From Craurococcus roseus (lineage in GTDB: Bacteria > Pseudomonadota > Alphaproteobacteria > Acetobacterales > Acetobacteraceae): a DNA stretch of 28,309 bases. Position numbers and translations under genes: made by a program. Shown here piece after piece: positions 7,796 to 14,035 of the stretch; positions within the stretch are counted from its first letter, which is position 1, and each line of letters starts with the position of its first letter. Location: the NCBI RefSeq assembly GCF_039523795.1, contig NZ_BAAAFZ010000005.1:1-28309 (forward strand), given 5' to 3'. Below the pieces are notes generated by a model, which ran no database searches, was not told where the DNA came from, and saw nothing but the letters and a program-made list of their open reading frames with translations.

Positions 7796-7813
7796 TGGGC
7801 AACGCGTTGCCCA
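7796..7813. promoter_or_regulatory. perfect 18-bp palindrome (LacI-like operator) before the MOSC gene
   Basis: TGGGCAACGCGTTGCCCA is perfectly symmetric with a central CG, the style of LacI/GalR-family operators. It sits 19 bp upstream of the MOSC start in the divergent promoter region and shares the GCAAC/GTTGC half-sites with the repeat at 7700-7724. No LacI-family gene is visible in the window. Confidence 0.55.
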
Positions 7814-7832
7814 AACCGGGAGCAACGGGCGC

Positions 7833-8318
7833 ATGGCTGTCACCCCCACCTGGCTCGGCGTCGTCACCCACCTCCACGTCGCGCCGCGCGCCTTCCTGCC
7901 CATGCGCGGCATGGAGGAAATCGAACTGGTCGAAGGCCGCGGCATCGTCGGCGACCGCTACATGATCGGCACGGAGCAGGGCTTCTACTCCGACAAGCCG
8001 GAGGAAGGCCGCCAGGTCACGCTCTTCGAGGAGGAGGCGCTGGAGTGCATCCGGCGCGACCACAACATCACCATGCTGCCGGAAGAGCACCGCCGGAACG
8101 TCACCACCCGCGGCGTGCCGCTGAACCACCTCGTCGGGCGCCGCTTCCACCTGGGCGAATGCCTGCTGGAAGCGACCCGCCTCTCCTTCCCCTGCAAGCA
8201 CATCGAGGAGATCCTGGAGAAGCCGGTCTTCGAACCCATGATCCACCGCTCCGGCCTCAACTGCCGCATCCTCAAGGGCGGCACGGTGCGCGTGGGCGAC
8301 GCCGTCCGGCCCGTTTGA
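7833..8318 (+). CDS. MOSC-domain protein
   Basis: This 161-residue single-domain protein belongs to the MOSC (molybdenum cofactor sulfurase C-terminal) family. Such domains are proposed to carry sulfur, or to deliver electrons to molybdenum-dependent reductions of N-hydroxylated compounds. Visible signatures are GIVGDRY (37-43), RRNVTTRGVPLNHLVG (about 87-102) and a conserved-type cysteine C121 in LSFPCKH. ATG 7833 is preceded by GGGAG. Its stop overlaps the TTG start of the next gene (TTGA, 8315-8318), so it is probably translated together with the flavo-iron-sulfur reductase. MOSC domains fused to ferredoxin-reductase modules are known, and this pair looks like the split version. The substrate is unknown. 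Confidence 0.88.
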   Translation: MAVTPTWLGVVTHLHVAPRAFLPMRGMEEIELVEGRGIVGDRYMIGTEQGFYSDKPEEGRQVTLFEEEALECIRRDHNITMLPEEHRRNVTTRGVPLNHLVGRRFHLGECLLEATRLSFPCKHIEEILEKPVFEPMIHRSGLNCRILKGGTVRVGDAVRPV

Positions 8319-9253
8319 AGCACGTCCAGACCGTCGTGCGCGAAGCGGCGCCCGCCGGGCCGGGCGTCCGCCGCCTCGTGCTGGCGGACCCGGACGGCTG
8401 GCCGCTGCCCAAGGCCAAGCCCGGCGCGCACATAGACCTATACCTGCCCGGCGGCCTCGTCCGCGCCTACTCGCTCTGCGGCGACCCGGCGCAAGCGGAT
8501 CGCTACGTGGTGGCCGTGAAGCGCGAGACGGCCGGCCGCGGCGGCTCCGCCTTCGTCCACGACGCGCTGGCCGTGGGCGACGCGCTGGGTGTCTCCCTCC
8601 CCCGCTGCACTCTCCCGCTCGCCCCTGACGCCGCGGAGCACGTCTTCGTCGCCGGCGGGATCGGCGTCACGCCCTTCCTGCCGATGGCGCTCGCCGCGGA
8701 GCGCGCCGGCACGCCCTGGCGCTTGCACCTCCTGCACCGGGACGCGCCGCCCCTACCCGACGCGCTGGCGCCGCTGGTGGAAACGGGCCGCGCCGTCCTG
8801 CACGACACCGCGCGTGCGCCACGTCCCGCGCTCGCCTCGCTGCTCGGCCCTGCCGCGCCCGGCCGCCACGCCTACTGCTGCGGCCCGGCCGGCATGATCG
8901 CCGACTTCGAAGCCGCCACCACCGACTGGCCCGCCGGCGCCGCGCACGTGGAGCATTTCGTTCCGCCGCCCCTCGCGCCCGACCCGGCAGCGTGTCCTTT
9001 CACCCTGGTCCTCGCGCGCTCCGGCCGGGAAGCCGCGCTGCCCGCCGGCGCCCCCCTGCTGCCCGCCATCCGCGCCCTCGGCGCCGCGGTGGAGGCGAGC
9101 TGCGAAGGCGGTATCTGCGGCGCCTGCCGCGTCCGCTGGCTGGAAGGCCCGCCGCTGCACCGCGACCGCGTGCTCTCGCCCGCCGAGCGCGAGCGCGACC
9201 TGATGGCCTGCGTCGCCGGCTGCGCCGGCCCGCGCCTGGTGCTCGACCTGTGA
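8315..9253 (+). CDS. PDR/VanB-type oxidoreductase (FMN, NADH, 2Fe-2S)
   Basis: This electron-transfer protein of the phthalate dioxygenase reductase/vanillate demethylase reductase family passes electrons from NAD(P)H through flavin to a C-terminal plant-type 2Fe-2S cluster. The 312 residues show a flavin-binding RAYSLCG motif (about 50-56), a nucleotide-binding VAGGIGVTPFLPMA segment, and cluster cysteines C263, C268, C271 and C299 (Cx4Cx2Cx27C). The start is taken as TTG 8315, overlapping the MOSC stop, because it gives the normal N-terminus (KHVQTVVREA). An in-frame GTG at 8336 is the alternative. No Rieske oxygenase component lies in the window, which points to the MOSC protein or a remote oxygenase as the partner. 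Confidence 0.9.
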   Translation: MKHVQTVVREAAPAGPGVRRLVLADPDGWPLPKAKPGAHIDLYLPGGLVRAYSLCGDPAQADRYVVAVKRETAGRGGSAFVHDALAVGDALGVSLPRCTLPLAPDAAEHVFVAGGIGVTPFLPMALAAERAGTPWRLHLLHRDAPPLPDALAPLVETGRAVLHDTARAPRPALASLLGPAAPGRHAYCCGPAGMIADFEAATTDWPAGAAHVEHFVPPPLAPDPAACPFTLVLARSGREAALPAGAPLLPAIRALGAAVEASCEGGICGACRVRWLEGPPLHRDRVLSPAERERDLMACVAGCAGPRLVLDL

Positions 9254-9288
9254 GGCGCGCCGCCCGGGAAGGCCGGCCGTGGCCGGAC

Positions 9289-9930
9289 TTGGCGACCGTC
9301 GGCCCCCGGACGGGCGCGCGCGGCCCCGCGTCGCGGCCCCGCGCCGAAGGCGGGCCGACGGACGCCGCGGCCTCGGCACCGAACGCCGCCACGGCCATCC
9401 TCGGCCCGCAGCTCCGCCGCTTGCGGCTGGAGCGCGGCCTGACCCTGGAAGCGCTGGCGGAAGCGGTGGCGCTCGACAAGGGCTACCTGTCGCGGCTGGA
9501 GCGCGGCCGGAAGGCGCCCTCCGTTTCCACGCTGCTCCGCCTCGCCGCCGCCTTGTCCGTGCCCGTGGCGCAACTGCTCGGCGAGGAGCTGGCCGACGAC
9601 GCCGTGCGCGTGTCCCGCTCCGCGCGCCGCCGGCGCAGCGCCCCGGCGCTCCGGCAGCACGGCGTGGAGGCGCTGACCCGCGGAGACGCCCCGCTCGCCG
9701 CCTTCGTCATCCACCTCGGCCCCGATTTCGCCGAGGACGGCCCGCACGAGCACGGGGGGGAGGAGATGCTCTACGTCCTGCATGGCACGGTGGAACTCGC
9801 CTTCGCCGACCGCCGCCTTCTGCTGCACGCCGGCGACACGGCCGAGTTCCCAGGCCACCTGCCGCACCGCTTGCGCCGCGTCGGCGCGCCGCCCGCCGCT
9901 GTGCTGGTCGCCGTGGCGCGCGCCCAGTGA
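9289..9930 (+). CDS. XRE-family regulator with C-terminal cupin domain
   Basis: This is a cytoplasmic DNA-binding regulator. An N-terminal Cro/C1-type helix-turn-helix (from ILGPQLRRLRLERG, with LEALAEAVALDKGYLSRLERG as the core) is followed by a cupin sensor domain (DGPHEHGGEEMLYVLHGTVEL through HAGDTAEFPGHLPHRL). This architecture is common in regulators of polyamine, amino-acid and xenobiotic metabolism. The start is uncertain. No ATG or GTG lies in this frame between 9253 and the HTH; TTG 9289 gives 213 residues, but the better-placed GGGAAGG sits before an out-of-frame GTG at 9279. The HTH itself begins near 9397. The stop overlaps the next gene's start, so it probably regulates this operon. 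Confidence 0.82.
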   Translation: MATVGPRTGARGPASRPRAEGGPTDAAASAPNAATAILGPQLRRLRLERGLTLEALAEAVALDKGYLSRLERGRKAPSVSTLLRLAAALSVPVAQLLGEELADDAVRVSRSARRRRSAPALRQHGVEALTRGDAPLAAFVIHLGPDFAEDGPHEHGGEEMLYVLHGTVELAFADRRLLLHAGDTAEFPGHLPHRLRRVGAPPAAVLVAVARAQ

Positions 9931-10382
9931 CGGCGGCGCTCGACCCCGCCGCCGAGCGCCGCGTCCGCGAAAGCTTCGCGCGCCAAGGCTTCGTGCTGCA
10001 CCTCGGCGGGACCATCGAGTCGGTCGCCGCCGGCCGCGTTTCGCTCCGCCTGCCCTTCCGCCCCGAACTGGCGCAGCAGCACGGCTTCTTCCACGCCGGC
10101 GCGCTCACCACGCTCGCCGACACCGCCGCCGGGTACGCCGCCTTCACCCTGATGCCGGAAGGCGCCGCCGTGCTGACGGTGGAGTTCAAGGTGAGCCTGC
10201 TGCGCCCCGGCCGCGGCGCCGCGGCGGTCGCGTGGGCCGAGGTGCTGAAGCCCGGCCGCACGCTGATGGCGGTGCGCGCCGACGTGTTCTGCGTGGGGGA
10301 CGGGGGCGCCGAGGAACTGGCCGCCACCATGCTGGCGACCATGATGTGCGTGCGGGACCGCCCGGACGTGCCGGCGGGTTAG
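9927..10382 (+). CDS. PaaI-like hotdog-fold thioesterase
   Basis: The 151-residue hotdog protein probably hydrolyses acyl- or aroyl-CoA thioesters. The typical motif QQHGFFHAGALTTLADTAAGYAA (with HG and the acidic residue of the hotdog helix) is followed by the TVEFKVSLLRPG strand and a VCVRDRP-like end. GTG 9927 overlaps the regulator stop (GTGA), indicating coupling. The gene ends by overlapping the convergent CaiB gene by 4 bp. Its place in an operon with a PDR-type reductase would suit breakdown of an aromatic or acyl compound, but that is inference. Confidence 0.88.
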   Translation: MTAALDPAAERRVRESFARQGFVLHLGGTIESVAAGRVSLRLPFRPELAQQHGFFHAGALTTLADTAAGYAAFTLMPEGAAVLTVEFKVSLLRPGRGAAAVAWAEVLKPGRTLMAVRADVFCVGDGGAEELAATMLATMMCVRDRPDVPAG

Positions 10383-11620
10383 CGCCGCCGCGCGCCCACC
10401 AGTATCCCCTCCTCCCGCAGCGCCGCGATCTCCGCCTCCGAGAATCCGTGCCGCGCCAGCACCGCTTCCGTGTGCTCGGCGAAGCGCGGCGGGGCGGCGC
10501 GGGTGCCGCCGGGCGTGCGGGACAGCTTGATCGGCGTGCCGAGGCCCCGGTAGCCGTCGCCCGTCTCCGTCACCATCTCGCGGTGCGCGGTGTGCGGCGC
10601 TGCCAGCGCCTCGTCCACGTGGCGCACCGGGCCGGCGGGCAGGCCGGCGGCCAGCATCCGCCGCGTCAGCTCGTGCCCGTCCTCCTCGGCGAAGCGCCGC
10701 TCCAGGATCTCCGTCAGCGCCTCGCGGTTGGTCACGCGGCCGCCGTTGGTGGCGAAGCGCGGGTCGCGCGACACCTCCGGGATGCCGAGGAACTCGCAGA
10801 ACTTGCGGAACGCCGGTTCGTTGCCCGCGGCCACGAAGATCTCGCAGGTCCGGGTGCGGAATTTGGAATAGGGCGCGAGGTTCGGGTGCGGGTTGCCGGT
10901 CGGGTGCGGCCGCTTCCCGTTCAGCAGGTAGTTGGCCGCGTGCGGGTGCAGCAGCGCCATGCCGCAGTCATGGAGCGTCATGTCGCAGAACTGCCCCTCG
11001 CCGCTGCGCTCGCGCTCCTGCAAGGCCATCAGGATGGCGATGGCGGAGAACAGCCCGGTGGCGATGTCCACGATCGGGTTGCCGAGCCGCGTCGGCCCGC
11101 TGTCCGCCGTGCCGTTGATGGACATCAGGCCCACCATCGCCTGCAACACGGCGTCGTAGCCGGGGAAGCCGCCCTCCGGACCGTCGGCGCCGAAGCCGGA
11201 CACGCGGCAGTGGATCAGGCGCGGGAAGCGGTCCCGCAACACCTGCTCGTAGCCGAGGCCCCACTTCTCCATGCTGCCCGGCTTGAAGTTCTCCACCAGC
11301 ACGTCCGCGCCGTCGAGCAGCCGCAGCAGCACCTCCCGCCCCGCCGGCTTCGACAGGTCGAGCCCCACCGAGCGCTTGTTGCGGTTCACGCCGAGGAAGT
11401 AGGAGGCGTCGCCGTGCCCGTCGAAGGGCGGCCCCCAGTCGCGCACCTCGTCGCCCTGGGGCGGTTCGAGCTTGATGACCTCCGCGCCGTGGTCCGACAG
11501 CACCATGGTGCAGTACGGGCCGCCCAGCACGCGCGTCAGGTCGATCACCTTCAGCCCGGCCAGGGCGCCGGCCGACCGCGCCAGCCCCTTCCCGCCGGCC
11601 TGTGGGAGTGCGTCGTTCAT
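10379..11620 (-). CDS. CaiB/BaiF-family (class III) CoA-transferase
   Basis: The enzyme moves CoA between carboxylic acids through an aspartyl intermediate. The 413 residues match family III: N-terminal LKVIDLTRVLGGPYCTMVLSD, the GADVLVENFKPG segment, and GYDAVLQA with the presumed catalytic D156, followed by the HRE/TPIKLS and HTEAVL elements near the end. The ATG at 11620 overlaps the stop of the subunit-B gene (ATGA), making this the third gene of a coupled cluster. One family III enzyme together with a two-subunit family I-like pair is unusual enough to suggest a dedicated acid-activation or degradation pathway. The actual substrate cannot be read from the sequence. Confidence 0.92.
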   Translation of the reverse strand: MNDALPQAGGKGLARSAGALAGLKVIDLTRVLGGPYCTMVLSDHGAEVIKLEPPQGDEVRDWGPPFDGHGDASYFLGVNRNKRSVGLDLSKPAGREVLLRLLDGADVLVENFKPGSMEKWGLGYEQVLRDRFPRLIHCRVSGFGADGPEGGFPGYDAVLQAMVGLMSINGTADSGPTRLGNPIVDIATGLFSAIAILMALQERERSGEGQFCDMTLHDCGMALLHPHAANYLLNGKRPHPTGNPHPNLAPYSKFRTRTCEIFVAAGNEPAFRKFCEFLGIPEVSRDPRFATNGGRVTNREALTEILERRFAEEDGHELTRRMLAAGLPAGPVRHVDEALAAPHTAHREMVTETGDGYRGLGTPIKLSRTPGGTRAAPPRFAEHTEAVLARHGFSEAEIAALREEGILVGARRR

Positions 11621-12375
11621 GCGGCAGCCTTCCTTCCGAACACGCGCGCGCAGAATTCCGGGTAGGTCCCGAGCATCTCGTCGCAAACCGGTCCGCGCAG
11701 CAGCGCCAACTCCTCCGCCGTGGGTTCCGGCGTGTCCGGCACGCCCCTGCCCGGCGCGTCGAAGTCGAAGCCGGTCGCGGCGCGCACGCCCTCCAAGGTC
11801 TCGCCCGGGTGCAGGCTCTCCAGCGAGAAGCGCGCCCGCGCGGGATCGAATCGGAACACGCAGCGCCCCGTCACCAGCGCCTGCGCCGTGCCGCGCCGGA
11901 ACACGCCGGGCGGCGAGGTGCCGGGCGCCGAGACGTGCGCGACGCGCGGCACCAGCACCCGCGGCGAGTGCTCCTCGCGGAACAGGATCGTGCGCGGCAC
12001 CATCATGTACATGAAGGCCGAGCCGAAGGAGCCGGGGAAGCGCACCGCGCGGCCCGGCCACTCGCCGGTGCCCACCAGGTTGAGGTTCGCCCCGCCGTCG
12101 ATCTCCCCGCCGCCGAGGAAGAACAGGTCCAGCCGCCCCTGCCCCGCGAGGTCGAACAGCTCCCGCGTGCCCTCGGTGAAGGGGTTCCCGGTCGGCCGCG
12201 CCAGCAAGGACAAGCGCAGCGGGTGGCCGAGCTTCTGCACCAGGTAGCAGGCCGCGGCCGGGATCGGCGACGCCGCGCCCACCGCGACGTGCCGCGCCGG
12301 CGGGGCCGAGGGGTCGAGGATCAGCCGCGCGACCGCCGCCGCCAGCCGCTCCTCGGGCTTTGCGGCCGCGCTCAT
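11617..12375 (-). CDS. CoA-transferase-like subunit B (GctB/IpdB type)
   Basis: This 252-residue partner of the subunit-A gene upstream belongs to the glutaconate CoA-transferase B/IpdB group. Visible segments include VAVGAASPIPAAACYLVQKLG, the glycine-rich DLFFLGGGEIDGGANLNLVGTG, and a C-terminal DTPEPTAEELALLR. Where family I enzymes carry their catalytic glutamate (an SENG or ExG motif after the strand following the AA-helix), this protein reads LSLLARPTGN, so I cannot find that glutamate. IpdAB hydrolases are known to be family members without true transferase activity. The start and stop each overlap a neighbour by 4 bp (ATGA). The reaction is uncertain. Confidence 0.82.
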   Translation of the reverse strand: MSAAAKPEERLAAAVARLILDPSAPPARHVAVGAASPIPAAACYLVQKLGHPLRLSLLARPTGNPFTEGTRELFDLAGQGRLDLFFLGGGEIDGGANLNLVGTGEWPGRAVRFPGSFGSAFMYMMVPRTILFREEHSPRVLVPRVAHVSAPGTSPPGVFRRGTAQALVTGRCVFRFDPARARFSLESLHPGETLEGVRAATGFDFDAPGRGVPDTPEPTAEELALLRGPVCDEMLGTYPEFCARVFGRKAAA

Positions 12376-13199
12376 TCCGCCGCGAGCGCCGGGCGGCCCA
12401 GCACCTCGCGCTCCAGCCAGGCGCGGAAGCCCTCCTCCGTCCGCGCCGCGCGCGCGTACTCGGAAACGTAGGCGGGATCGGCCGCATACTCGTCCAGCAT
12501 CCCGGCGGGGTGCGCGCCGCGCTCGGCCACGGCCACGGCGGTCACGTAGGTCGCGGAGACGGCGCCCGGCGCGAGCCGCTCGTCGCGCAGGAAGTCGCCC
12601 TCCACCACCCGCTCCACGGTGACGAGGCAGCGGGCGCTGGCGTGGGCGATGGTGGCGCACTCCCGCCGCCGCCCCACCCAGACGTTGCCGACCGCATCCA
12701 TCATGGCGGCGTGGAACGCGCCGAAGTCGGGCTTGAGCGCCGGCAGCAGCAGGATCGGGTCTTCGCCGCCCTCGCTGAACGGGTTCGGCACGACCTTCCA
12801 GTCCGGCCGGTGCGCCACGAGGTCGCTGCCGACCACGCCGCGCAGCGGCATGAAGGGCACGCCCTTTTCCGAGGCTTGCAGCATGGTGTGGATGGCCGGG
12901 CAGGTGGCGTCCAGCACGCGGACGCTCCCCTCGCGCACCGCCGCCGAGAAGCGCGGCGCGAAGCCCGCTTCGCCGAGGCTCGCCGCGCTGGTCTGCACCT
13001 CGGCGACGCAGCCGGCGCCGATCAGGATGTCGGTGGCGAAGCCCGAAACCGGCACGCCCACCAGCCTGAGCCCCCGCGCGCCGCGGCGGACTAGCGCCTT
13101 GGCCAGCGCCACGGCGGGCAGCGAGTTGTCGGGCGGCATGGCGACCATGGCGCCGTCCGGCACGCTCTCGGCCATGGCTTCCAGGCTGATCGGCTGCAT
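12372..13199 (-). CDS. CoA-transferase-like subunit A (GctA/IpdA type)
   Basis: This is the first gene of the CoA-transferase cluster (275 residues). The NSLPAVALAKALVRRG helix, LVGVPVSGFATDILIGAGCVAEVQ and the later DPILLLPALKPDFGAFHAAMMDAVGNVW segment follow the family I alpha-subunit pattern. ATG 13199 has GGAGGG upstream, and no longer start has support. It overlaps the subunit-B start by 4 bp, so A and B are probably made in equal amounts. It acts in the cytoplasm, either transferring CoA or, if like IpdAB, hydrolysing a ring-derived CoA thioester. Confidence 0.84.
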   Translation of the reverse strand: MQPISLEAMAESVPDGAMVAMPPDNSLPAVALAKALVRRGARGLRLVGVPVSGFATDILIGAGCVAEVQTSAASLGEAGFAPRFSAAVREGSVRVLDATCPAIHTMLQASEKGVPFMPLRGVVGSDLVAHRPDWKVVPNPFSEGGEDPILLLPALKPDFGAFHAAMMDAVGNVWVGRRRECATIAHASARCLVTVERVVEGDFLRDERLAPGAVSATYVTAVAVAERGAHPAGMLDEYAADPAYVSEYARAARTEEGFRAWLEREVLGRPALAAE

Positions 13200-13334
13200 C
13201 GCGGTCCCTCCTGGGGCGAGCCTAGGCCGCCCAGGGGCGCGCGCGAAGGGTGGCGCCTCGGTTCGGGGTTCGGCCTTCGGCGCGTTCCGTCCTCCGCCGG
13301 CCCGGCCATCGGGCGGGACCGTAATTCTGTCGAG

Positions 13335-13372
13335 TTCGGACGAATACCCCTCCCTCGCGCACCGGGGCCGGA
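13335..13372 (+). repeat. degenerate intergenic repeat, copy 1 of 3
   Basis: It begins TTCGGACGAATACCCC and runs into CTCGCGCACCGGGG. It shares the pattern TTCGGAC(A/G)AAT, C-run, CGCG, GGGG with copies 147 and 285 bp downstream. Confidence 0.5.
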
Positions 13373-13481
13373 GGGGTGGGCGCGTCGTGGCCGCGCGGAG
13401 CCGGACGCTTCGCCGGGACGGGGGATGGCCCGCGCCGGTTCCCGCCAGTTCCGTCGTCGGCTGCGGCCGGGTTTTGCCGCT

Positions 13482-13519
13482 TTCGGACAAATCCCCATCC
13501 GCCCCGCGGCGGGGCCGGG
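13482..13519 (+). repeat. degenerate intergenic repeat, copy 2 of 3
   Basis: It begins TTCGGACAAATCCCC and contains the palindromic CCCCGCGGCGGGG, which can form a short hairpin. It lies 147 bp from copy 1 and 138 bp from copy 3. Confidence 0.5.
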
Positions 13520-13619
13520 CGGGGGTCGCGGCCTGGCATCCGGCGCTCCGCAGCGATGCAGGGCGCGTCGCGGCGACACGGGCTTGCGGCGCCACCGGGC
13601 GGCGCCGGCCCTTGCCACG

Positions 13620-13656
13620 TTCGGACAAAATCGCCCCCTCGCGCGGCGGGGTGAGA
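13620..13656 (+). repeat. degenerate intergenic repeat, copy 3 of 3
   Basis: It begins TTCGGACAAAATCGCCCC followed by CTCGCGCGGCGGGG. It aligns with copies 1 and 2 over about 37 bp. Confidence 0.5.
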
Positions 13657-13973
13657 TGAGGGGTTGCGTCAGGCGCGAAAAGCATCTAGGAATATTAGCT
13701 TATATGGCGCGCAATGTCCAGGCGCGTCTGCGGTGGGTGGTGCCTCATACCACCGAGCGCAGGTTTCGATCGATGTGATCGACGCCACGCGCCGGCGTTC
13801 CGGCCATTTCCCGGACCTGCGCCAACATCAGCGAAACGTCAGGGAACGGCTCCTTTCCTCAACCGGTCCCCGGCTCGCCTACCTGCGTTTTTGGGGTGGA
13901 CTCCGATGTGGCCGGGTCCTCCATTCCGCTGTGCCCCGCATCCGGCCTCCGCACGAACAATGTTTTGTTTGTG

Positions 13974-13988
13974 TTGAACGTTGTTCAA
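13974..13988. promoter_or_regulatory. TetR-like operator 1 overlapping a -35 element
   Basis: TTGAACGTTGTTCAA is a perfect inverted repeat (TTGAAC, 3-nt spacer, GTTCAA). Its left arm can serve as a -35 (TTGAAC), with TATGAA at 13998-14003 as a -10, 18 bp apart. The same 13-bp core recurs 33 bp downstream. Confidence 0.6.
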
Positions 13989-14003
13989 AGTAAGTGGTAT
14001 GAA
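13974..14003 (+). promoter_or_regulatory. candidate promoter of the FAD oxidase gene
   Basis: The -35 TTGAAC (13974-13979) and -10 TATGAA (13998-14003) are separated by 18 bp. Each matches the sigma-70 consensus at four of six positions. The predicted start point falls inside the second operator. Confidence 0.45.
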
Positions 14004-14007
14004 CACC

Positions 14008-14020
14008 TGAACGTTGTTCA
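14008..14020. promoter_or_regulatory. TetR-like operator 2 at the predicted transcription start
   Basis: TGAACGTTGTTCA repeats the core of operator 1 exactly, with centres 33 bp apart (about three turns), and lies 15 bp before the ATG. A dimeric repressor bound at both sites would cover the -35 and the start point. No TetR gene is visible nearby. Confidence 0.6.
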
Positions 14021-14035
14021 AAGAAGTGCCGCGCC

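Larger units (their letters stand above)
13200..14035. other. 836-bp intergenic region with repeats and operators
   Basis: No gene is convincing here; open frames in all phases lack domains and normal starts. The left two-thirds is very GC-rich and carries three copies of a degenerate repeat (13335, 13482, 13620). The right third is less GC-rich, includes a small AT-rich patch (about 13685-13710), and ends in paired operators and a promoter for the FAD oxidase. Confidence 0.6.

Noticed and set aside
6263..8314. Long N-terminal extension of the PDR-type reductase frame
   Set aside because: The extension is the complement of the metE leader and TRAP gene and then the MOSC gene in another frame; the family N-terminus begins at 8315.
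9279..9926. GTG-started frame leading into the thioesterase
   Set aside because: Its first 216 residues are an out-of-frame reading of the XRE-cupin gene; only the part from 9927 matches a thioesterase.
13335..13656. CRISPR-like array
   Set aside because: Only three degenerate copies, spacers over 100 bp and poorly conserved repeats.
13664..13993. Small frame between the CoA-transferase cluster and the FAD oxidase
   Set aside because: No ribosome site, no recognisable domain, and it runs over the operator; composition looks random.
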